Positions 14,708-19,797 of a DNA stretch of 19,797 bases are shown one piece after another. This DNA is from Cytophagaceae bacterium UBA7467 (GTDB lineage Bacteria; Bacteroidota; Bacteroidia; Cytophagales; Spirosomataceae), in NCBI GenBank assembly GCA_002479785.1, contig DLPD01000014.1:1-19797 (forward strand), given 5' to 3'. Under the pieces are notes generated by a model. That model saw only the letters and a program-made list of their open reading frames with translations, searched no databases and was not told where the DNA came from. Both the position numbers and the translations under genes were made by a program. Position 1 is the first letter of the stretch; each line of letters opens with the position of its first letter.

Positions 14708-15374
14708 AACCCAAGGCATCGTCATTTCCTACCTGCGGTATCGGGAAACCTCGATCCTGGTGAATGTCTACACGGCTGAAATGGGCATCAGTTCCTACAT
14801 TGAAAATGGGGTACGTTCCGCCAAAGCCAAGCACAAAATGGCCCTCTTCCAACCCCTCACTTTGTTGGATTTAGAAGTCTACCACAAGCCAGGCAAGGGT
14901 TTACACCGCATTTCGGAGGCTAAATGCTTCTTCCCTTACCAAGCCATTCCTTTCGATATCGCGAAATCGTCTTTAGCCTTATTCCTCTCTGAAGTTTTAA
15001 GTAAGGTATTAAAAGAAGAAGAAGCGAATCCTGCCTTATTCGATTTTTTATGCCAATCCATGCAATATTTGGATCGTGCGGAGGCCAATTTCGAAAACTT
15101 CCATTTGCAGTTTTTGTGGCAGCTAGCTGCATTTCTGGGTTTTGGGGCAGGCACAGCGGCGGAATTCTATCAGCAACTAAAGGCCGCTGGCTACATTGTG
15201 CCTAATTTTTCGGACTTAGACGCCTTGATTCAGGCGGATTATGGGCATCCCATCGTGCTTCACCGGGCTGAACGCAAAGAGTTATTGGCCGGAATGCTAC
15301 ATTATTACCAATTGCACATGGAAAATTTCGGAGAGATTCGTTCCTTGCAAATTCTACAAGAAGTATTAGCCTAA
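14697..15374 (+). CDS. recO: DNA repair protein RecO
   Basis: The 225-residue protein shows the RecO pattern. An N-terminal OB-fold includes KTQGIVISYLRYRETSILVN and YTAEMGISSYIENGVR, with the basic stretch RSAKAKHKMALFQPLTLLDL; a helical domain follows (ALFLSEVLSKVLKEEEANP and FHLQFLWQLAAFLGFG). RecO anneals single strands and, with RecR, loads RecA on SSB-coated DNA in the RecFOR pathway. The four-cysteine zinc site of many RecO proteins is absent, as often in Bacteroidota. ATG 14697 overlaps the acyltransferase gene by 11 bp and its TAA shares one base with the ATG of the M61 peptidase gene (TAATG). Confidence 0.92.
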   Translation: MLTKTQGIVISYLRYRETSILVNVYTAEMGISSYIENGVRSAKAKHKMALFQPLTLLDLEVYHKPGKGLHRISEAKCFFPYQAIPFDIAKSSLALFLSEVLSKVLKEEEANPALFDFLCQSMQYLDRAEANFENFHLQFLWQLAAFLGFGAGTAAEFYQQLKAAGYIVPNFSDLDALIQADYGHPIVLHRAERKELLAGMLHYYQLHMENFGEIRSLQILQEVLA

Positions 15375-16741
15375 TGCCAAACCTGTACTCTCTAAAACCG
15401 TCGGCGCAGCCGAACTATTTGGACATTATTTTTCAGTTTAGCCCTCGAAAACCGGGTAAACAAGTGATTCAATTGCCTATTTGGCGTCCTGGCCGCTACC
15501 AAGCGCAGCACTTTGCGAAAAATATTCCGGTTTTGAGTGCCTTTAGCGCTGGGCAAGCCATCGAGATCCGAAAAACCGCCTCTTCCACCTGGGAATTAGA
15601 CGCATCAGAATCCGTCGAAATCCACTATAGTTATTATGCAAATCAGCCCGATGCCGGTGGTTCATTGGTCGAGGAAGATTTAATCTACATTAATTTCATT
15701 AACTGTCTTTTATATGTGAAGGGACGGGAAAACGAGCGTTGCGAAATTCAGGTTGAAAAACCAGCGGGTTGGCAGAGCGTATGCACCTTTAGAAAGGGGG
15801 GCAAATACCGCGAGTTAGTTGATTCGCCTTACATCGCCGCACCAGCCATCTTTCAGCACAAATGGAAATGCAATGGTGTGAAATTTTCTATCGATGTGGT
15901 GGGATCTCGCCACGCTTTGACGAAAAACCTAATAGAATCCTACGAAAAATTCACCCAAACCCAGCTAGACTGGATGGGTCATTTCCCAGTCAAAGAATAC
16001 CATTATATGCTCTGGGTTTGTCCTAAACCCTATTACCACGGTGTGGAGCATACGAAATCCACCATGATGGTGATGGGTCCGCCGGACCGTGATGCCTATG
16101 AGGACTTGATCGGACTAGGCTCGCACGAACTCTTTCATGTTTGGAACATTGCGACGATTCGGCCTAGAGAACTATTCCCTTATTCTTACGATCGAGAAGT
16201 GCCTTTTTCTACCGGATGGATAGTAGAGGGAATCACAACCTATCTTGGGGATTGGTTCTTGTATAAATCAGGGGTTTGGACGCGCCCTGAATACTTGGCC
16301 GGTTTATTAGGGAACTTGAAATTGCATTTTGACCGCGATGCAAATGCGCAGCAGTCGTTAGAGGAAAGTTCGATTGATTTGTGGCTGGATGGTTATGGAG
16401 CGAGTCTGCCTAACAAGCGGGCATCGATTTATTACAAGGGAGCGGTGGTCGCTTTGGCTTTGGACCTGAAACTACAGGCAAAAAATGGCAAGTCGTTAAA
16501 AGAAGTAATGCTGGCTATGAACGCGGAGTTCGGCCAGCTGAAAAAAGGCTATATGAAAGCTGATTTCATCCGGATTTGCGAGCAGGTTTACGGCGGATCA
16601 TTACAGGAATTCTTCCAAGACTTTGTCGAGAGACCAACGGATATTACGTCTCATTTACAAGAGATTATGGCAAAATCTGGCATGAGGTTCGAACATGTTA
16701 GTGCAAAAGGCTGGACACTAATGGATTATAACACACTTTAA
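15374..16741 (+). CDS. M61-family metallopeptidase, short form without PDZ domain or signal peptide
   Basis: The 455-residue protein has the M61 N-terminal beta domain (LPIWRPGRYQAQHFAKNI, 34-51), the conserved YYHGVEHTKST (220-230) and a gluzincin site HELFH at 251-255, followed by WNIATIRP and EGITTYLGDW with Glu285 as third zinc ligand. This is the glycyl-aminopeptidase group related to thermolysin-like M1 enzymes. Bacterial M61 proteins are usually near 600 residues with a C-terminal PDZ domain and often a signal peptide; here the sequence stops soon after the helical domain and starts without a signal, so a cytosolic peptidase is expected. It is the last gene of the coupled four-gene operon, starting in a TAATG overlap with recO. 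Confidence 0.9.
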   Translation: MPNLYSLKPSAQPNYLDIIFQFSPRKPGKQVIQLPIWRPGRYQAQHFAKNIPVLSAFSAGQAIEIRKTASSTWELDASESVEIHYSYYANQPDAGGSLVEEDLIYINFINCLLYVKGRENERCEIQVEKPAGWQSVCTFRKGGKYRELVDSPYIAAPAIFQHKWKCNGVKFSIDVVGSRHALTKNLIESYEKFTQTQLDWMGHFPVKEYHYMLWVCPKPYYHGVEHTKSTMMVMGPPDRDAYEDLIGLGSHELFHVWNIATIRPRELFPYSYDREVPFSTGWIVEGITTYLGDWFLYKSGVWTRPEYLAGLLGNLKLHFDRDANAQQSLEESSIDLWLDGYGASLPNKRASIYYKGAVVALALDLKLQAKNGKSLKEVMLAMNAEFGQLKKGYMKADFIRICEQVYGGSLQEFFQDFVERPTDITSHLQEIMAKSGMRFEHVSAKGWTLMDYNTL

Positions 16742-16773
16742 TTGCGCATTTTTTCTTTATAGTGTATATTTTG
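16742..16773 (+). promoter_or_regulatory. Candidate promoter for the XRE regulator
   Basis: TTG at 16742-16744 and TATATTTTG at 16765-16773 are separated by 20 bp, close to the Bacteroidota -33/-7 arrangement (the -7 has one extra T). The predicted start of transcription is near 16778-16780, at the left edge of a perfect 12-bp palindrome. Confidence 0.45.
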
Positions 16774-16779
16774 TCATTT

Positions 16780-16791
16780 TAGTAGCTACTA
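16780..16791. promoter_or_regulatory. 12-bp perfect palindrome, candidate operator
   Basis: TAGTAGCTACTA is a perfect inverted repeat in the 81-bp gap before the XRE-type regulator gene, next to the predicted transcription start and 31 bp upstream of its ATG. Such placement is usual for an autoregulatory operator bound by a dimer, but this is inferred from position and symmetry only. Confidence 0.4.
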
Positions 16792-16822
16792 TTTCTCCTT
16801 AGAGTTTAGGAATTTTACTGTG

Positions 16823-17158
16823 ATGATTGAATTTCCTACTTTAATTCGAAAGGCTCGATTAGAAAAAGGCTATAGCCAAGATTACGTTTCTACTGAAATC
16901 GGGATTACGTTGTCAGCCTATTCTAAAATTGAACGTGGTTTGACAGATCCATCTTTGAGCCGAATGAAGCAAATTGCCGCTATTCTAGAAGTAGATTTAT
17001 CGGTACTCTTTAAACCAAAAGAGTATCCCCATTTCTCTGGCGTCGCTGATCCTGGCGGTTCGACCGCTCCCGTTTCTCGCTATGAATTTGAAGCCTATGT
17101 AGGCATAGTTCGTGACCTACAAGAACAACTACGGAATTTGAACGATCGCCTCCTTTAA
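16823..17158 (+). CDS. XRE-family helix-turn-helix regulator with C-terminal coiled coil
   Basis: The 111-residue protein has a Cro/C1-type DNA-binding domain at about residues 5-61: LIRKARLEKGYSQDYVSTEI, then TLSAYSKIERGLTDPSLSRM and QIAAILEVDLSVLF. A Gly/Pro-rich linker (GVADPGGSTAPVS) follows, then a heptad-like helix (YEFEAYVGIVRDLQEQLRNL) that probably dimerises it. I place the start at ATG 16823; the GTG just before it is also in frame and would add one residue. It probably binds a palindromic site such as TAGTAGCTACTA in its own leader. No toxin or phage gene is adjacent, so it may be a general regulator; its targets are unknown. 63 bp separate it from hemB. Confidence 0.87.
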   Translation: MIEFPTLIRKARLEKGYSQDYVSTEIGITLSAYSKIERGLTDPSLSRMKQIAAILEVDLSVLFKPKEYPHFSGVADPGGSTAPVSRYEFEAYVGIVRDLQEQLRNLNDRLL

Positions 17159-17171
17159 TCCCCCTTTTTCA

Positions 17172-17200
17172 TTGCGGAATCAGGGCTTATGCCTAAATTG
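17172..17200 (+). promoter_or_regulatory. Candidate promoter for hemB-purM
   Basis: TTG at 17172-17174 and TAAATTG at 17194-17200 with a 19-bp spacer resemble a Bacteroidota promoter, missing one base in the -7 box. The predicted start lies about 15 nt before the hemB ATG. Confidence 0.35.
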
Positions 17201-17220
17201 CAGGTTCAAAATCAATTCCT

Positions 17221-18192
17221 ATGTTGAATAGACCGCGTCGTAACCGTTCCAGTGCCGCTATCCGCACGATGGTGGAGGAAAATCGCCTTTCGGTGAAGGA
17301 TTTACTTTTCCCTCTTTTTGTGATGGATGGGTCCGCTACTAAAACCGAAATCAAATCGATGCCGGGGATTTACCGCTACACGACGGACTTGTTATTGAAA
17401 GAAATCGAGGAGTGTTTAAACCTAGGAATCACGTCTTACGCACTTTTCCCACAGGTTGCTGAGGACCGCAAGGATTCCATGGCGACTGAATCGCACCGCC
17501 AAGGAAGTTTGTATTTAGAGGCCATACACGCCGTGACAAGTCGTTTTCCAGAGATTTCGATGCTAACGGATGTGGCGATGGACCCTTACAGTTCAGATGG
17601 ACATGATGGAATCGTGAAGAATGGGGAGATTTTGAATGACGAGACTTTAGAGGTATTATCTAAAATGGCCGTAGCACAAGCTCAAGCCGGATCCAAACTA
17701 ATTGGTCCATCGGATATGATGGATGGCCGCGTGGGTTATTTACGCGAAACGCTAGACGATGCCGGTTTCACGAATGTGGGTATTATGGCCTACACCGCGA
17801 AATATGCGTCTGCCTTTTACGGACCTTTCCGAGATGCGCTCGAGTCTGCGCCTAAATTTGGCGATAAAAAGACCTACCAAATGAACCCCGCGAACAGCCG
17901 CGAAGCCCTTCGCGAGGCCGAATTAGATGAATTAGAAGGCGCCGATTTCCTGATGGTCAAGCCAGCATTGGCTTATTTAGACATCATCTCGCTACTTCGT
18001 GATAATACACATTTACCTATCGCCGCCTACAATGTTTCAGGCGAATATGCGATGGTCAAAGCGGCCGCAGCAAACGGCTGGATCGATGGCGAAAAAGCGA
18101 TGTTAGAAAGCTTGCTTTCGATGAAACGCGCCGGAGCGCAGGTCATTTTGACCTATTTTGCCAAAGAATTTGCCCAATTAAAACTATCCTAA
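17221..18192 (+). CDS. hemB: Delta-aminolevulinic acid dehydratase (porphobilinogen synthase)
   Basis: The 323-residue protein has the HemB features throughout: the N-terminal arm with RPRRNRSSAAIRTMV, the two Schiff-base lysines Lys194 (YTAKYASAFYGPFRDA) and Lys247 (MVKPALAYLDII), and AYNVSGEYAMVKAA near the end. It condenses two 5-aminolevulinate molecules to porphobilinogen in haem synthesis in the cytosol. The segment DVAMDPYSSDGHDG (117-130) has Asp/Ala in place of the three zinc-binding cysteines of the E. coli and animal enzymes, so it belongs to the zinc-independent, magnesium-type class. It is 13 bp upstream of purM and probably co-transcribed with it. Confidence 0.97.
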   Translation: MLNRPRRNRSSAAIRTMVEENRLSVKDLLFPLFVMDGSATKTEIKSMPGIYRYTTDLLLKEIEECLNLGITSYALFPQVAEDRKDSMATESHRQGSLYLEAIHAVTSRFPEISMLTDVAMDPYSSDGHDGIVKNGEILNDETLEVLSKMAVAQAQAGSKLIGPSDMMDGRVGYLRETLDDAGFTNVGIMAYTAKYASAFYGPFRDALESAPKFGDKKTYQMNPANSREALREAELDELEGADFLMVKPALAYLDIISLLRDNTHLPIAAYNVSGEYAMVKAAAANGWIDGEKAMLESLLSMKRAGAQVILTYFAKEFAQLKLS

Positions 18193-18205
18193 AACTGATC
18201 CTACG

Positions 18206-19375
18206 ATGTCGTCAGACCGTTACATGCAACGAGGCGTTTCTGCCTCGAAAGAAGATGTTCACAAAGCCATTGCGAACTTAGATAAAGGTCTTTTTCCACA
18301 GGCATTCTGCAAAATCTCCCCAGATATCTTGGGCGGCGATGCGGACTATTGCAACATTATGCACGCGGATGGGGCTGGGACGAAGTCTTCTTTGGCCTAC
18401 CTCTACTGGAAAGAAACGGGTGACATCTCCGTCTGGCGTGGCATCGCACAAGACGCCGTAGTCATGAACACGGACGATTTAATCTGCGTGGGCGCCACAG
18501 ACCAAATGTTGCTTTCCAGCACCATTGGTCGTAACAAAAACTTAATTCCAGGCGAGGTCATCGCCGAAATCATCAATGGGACCGAAGAAGTCCTGCAAAT
18601 GCTACGCGATAACGGCATCGGCATTTATTCAACCGGCGGCGAAACCGCTGACGTGGGGGATTTAGTACGCACGATCATCGTGGACAGCACAGTCATTGGT
18701 CGCATGAAGCGTTCAGACGTGATTTCAAATGGTAATATCCAAGCAGGCGATGTGATCATCGGATTAGCTTCAGATGGCCAAGCAAACTATGAAAATACCT
18801 ATAATGGCGGGATGGGGAGCAATGGTCTAACCTCCGCACGTCACGACGTGTTGGGAAAATACCTAGCGAACAAATACCCAGAAAGCTTTGACCCATCTGT
18901 TCCCTCTGATTTAGTGTATTCCGGCTCTCGCAACTTAACGGAAGCGGTTCCTGGAACTCCTTTAAATGTAGGTCAATTGATCCTTTCCCCTACACGTACC
19001 TACGCGCCAGTGGTGAAGGCATTATTAACGGAATTACGTCCTCATTTGCACGGAATGGTGCATTGTTCTGGTGGAGCGCAGACGAAAGTGATGCACTTTG
19101 TGAACAACGTCCATGTAATTAAGGACAATTTGTTCTCGATTCCACCGCTATTTGATTTGATCCAAAAAGAGAGCGGAACGAGCTTTAAAGAGATGTACCA
19201 AGTATTCAACATGGGCCATCGTTTAGAAGTCTATGCGAATCCAGCACACGCGGATGAAATCATCCGCATCTCCCAGTCTTTTGGTATTCCTGCCCAAATC
19301 GTGGGCCGCGTAGAAGCCTCAGCGACTAAGAAGCTGACCATCAGTAGCGAATACGGAGAATTTATTTATGAATAG
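18206..19375 (+). CDS. purM: Phosphoribosylformylglycinamidine cyclo-ligase (AIR synthase), Bacteroidota long form
   Basis: The 389-residue protein begins YMQRGVSASKEDVHKAI and carries HADGAGTKSSLAYLYW (53-68), TDDLICVGAT and STGGETADVGDLVRT, the ATP/FGAM-binding loops of the AIR-synthase family. It closes the imidazole ring to make 5-aminoimidazole ribotide in purine synthesis. It is about 40 residues longer than the E. coli enzyme (about 345) and diverges from it, but the same form is standard in Bacteroidota as I know the family. The start ATG 18206 lies 13 bp after hemB. Confidence 0.93.
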   Translation: MSSDRYMQRGVSASKEDVHKAIANLDKGLFPQAFCKISPDILGGDADYCNIMHADGAGTKSSLAYLYWKETGDISVWRGIAQDAVVMNTDDLICVGATDQMLLSSTIGRNKNLIPGEVIAEIINGTEEVLQMLRDNGIGIYSTGGETADVGDLVRTIIVDSTVIGRMKRSDVISNGNIQAGDVIIGLASDGQANYENTYNGGMGSNGLTSARHDVLGKYLANKYPESFDPSVPSDLVYSGSRNLTEAVPGTPLNVGQLILSPTRTYAPVVKALLTELRPHLHGMVHCSGGAQTKVMHFVNNVHVIKDNLFSIPPLFDLIQKESGTSFKEMYQVFNMGHRLEVYANPAHADEIIRISQSFGIPAQIVGRVEASATKKLTISSEYGEFIYE

Positions 19376-19378
19376 TGT

Positions 19379-19409
19379 TTGCTATTAAGCGAATTAATTT
19401 TTAGATTTG
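19379..19409 (+). promoter_or_regulatory. Consensus promoter of rplU
   Basis: TTG at 19379-19381 and TAGATTTG at 19402-19409 are separated by 20 bp and match the Bacteroidota -33/-7 consensus at every defined base. The predicted transcription start is near 19414-19416, giving a leader of about 80 nt. The -33 element begins four bases after the purM stop codon. Confidence 0.7.
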
Positions 19410-19495
19410 CACCCCCATTTAAAAGGCTTTTAAAAGTTTTTCATTTGTCTTGAATCACTAGCCTCGTGGGATTGTTTCACTTAAATACAGTAAAA
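19410..19495 (+). other. rplU 5' leader with AT-rich inverted repeats
   Basis: The roughly 80-nt leader contains a 17-base inverted repeat at 19418-19434 (arms of 8 around a single G) that overlaps a second palindrome CTTTTAAAAG at 19427-19436, followed by five T residues. A weak GTGGGA/TTTCAC stem with a 3-nt loop lies further down (19467-19480). Ribosomal-protein genes are often autoregulated through such leaders. I cannot match this to a known family, and the pairing is mostly A-U. Confidence 0.3.
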
Positions 19496-19797
19496 ATGTA
19501 CGCAATCGTAGAAATTGCCGGGCAGCAATTTAAAGTAGAAAAAGACCGTTCTGTATACACTCACCGTTTAGCGGGAGCAGAAGGCGCTGCACTGGTTATC
19601 GACAAGGTATTACTTGTTGACAATGACGGAAAAATTTCCGTAGGAGCTCCCACAGTAGCTGGAGCCACTGTTACAGCTAAAATTGTTGCACACGTTCGTG
19701 GCGAAAAAGTTTTAGTTTTCAAGAAAAAGCGTAGAAAGACCTACCAAAAAATGAATGGTCACCGTCAAGATTTGACGAAAGTATTGATTGAATCAAT
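19496..19797 (+). CDS. rplU: 50S ribosomal protein L21 (3' end outside window)
   Basis: The ATG at 19496 opens a frame of 100 complete codons to the window edge. MYAIVEIAGQQFKVEKD, DKVLLVDNDGKISVGAPTV and KKRRKTYQKMNGHRQDLTKV are the hallmark sequences of L21, which binds 23S rRNA in the large subunit. L21 is usually just over 100 residues, so only a few codons are missing. The start context is AAAAATG, with no Shine-Dalgarno sequence, as usual in Bacteroidota. rpmA (L27) normally follows but is outside the window. Confidence 0.97.
   Translation, partial: MYAIVEIAGQQFKVEKDRSVYTHRLAGAEGAALVIDKVLLVDNDGKISVGAPTVAGATVTAKIVAHVRGEKVLVFKKKRRKTYQKMNGHRQDLTKVLIES

Noticed and set aside
16742..16822. 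Missing C-terminal PDZ of the M61 peptidase encoded beyond a frameshift
   Set aside because: The gap to the next gene is 81 bp and contains a promoter-like element, so there is no room for a PDZ domain.
19371..19386. AATAG...CTATT hairpin at the purM stop as a terminator
   Set aside because: Only five A/T-rich pairs, no clean T run directly after it, and it coincides with the -33 element of rplU; too weak to call.

Overview
The window reads as a chromosome segment of a Bacteroidota bacterium, most probably a Cytophagales-type free-living organism (inference). The evidence is a TonB-dependent receptor C-terminus, a GH97 alpha-glucosidase and a Sde182-type (DUF1593) protein, a Bacteroidota-style long PurM, near absence of Shine-Dalgarno sequences with A-rich start contexts, and promoter-like elements matching the Bacteroidota -33/-7 pattern (TTG, about 20 bp, TAnnTTTG). 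I see no insertion sequence, phage gene, tRNA, rRNA or CRISPR array. Gene density is very high: no gap exceeds 120 bp and many neighbouring genes overlap.

Layout. 1-453: end of a TonB-dependent receptor, closed by a strong intrinsic terminator that also contains the stop codon of the convergent gene. 486-3113 (minus): operon of a pentapeptide-repeat protein, a secreted Sde182-like protein and a GNAT acetyltransferase. 3163-6996 (plus, divergent): secreted alpha/beta hydrolase, secreted GH97 glucosidase and, one base later, an AlkB-type dioxygenase. 6942-7784 (minus): a PlsC-like acyltransferase whose 3' end overlaps AlkB antisense and which seems to start at TTG. 7802-8656 (plus): a BASS-family transporter. 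8666-9929 (minus): an overlapping operon kdsC, gamma-carbonic-anhydrase-like protein, VF530-type small protein. 9982-16741 (plus): four overlapping genes encoding a 1311-residue exported protein of unknown function, a second PlsC-like acyltransferase, RecO and a cytosolic M61 peptidase lacking a PDZ domain. 16823-17158: an XRE-type regulator with a 12-bp palindrome near its predicted transcription start. 17221-19375: hemB and purM. 19496 to the end: rplU (ribosomal protein L21), truncated by the window.

How the genes work together. The first third looks like carbohydrate/ester scavenging (Sde182, esterase, GH97) but is not a canonical polysaccharide-utilization locus, since no SusC/SusD pair is present. 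The last third is housekeeping (haem, purine, ribosome). The least explained part is the 9982-16741 operon. Its large exported protein carries what looks like a winged-helix segment inside an otherwise beta-rich sequence and is translationally coupled to a lipid acyltransferase. Both acyltransferases in the window have five rather than four residues between the catalytic His and Asp.
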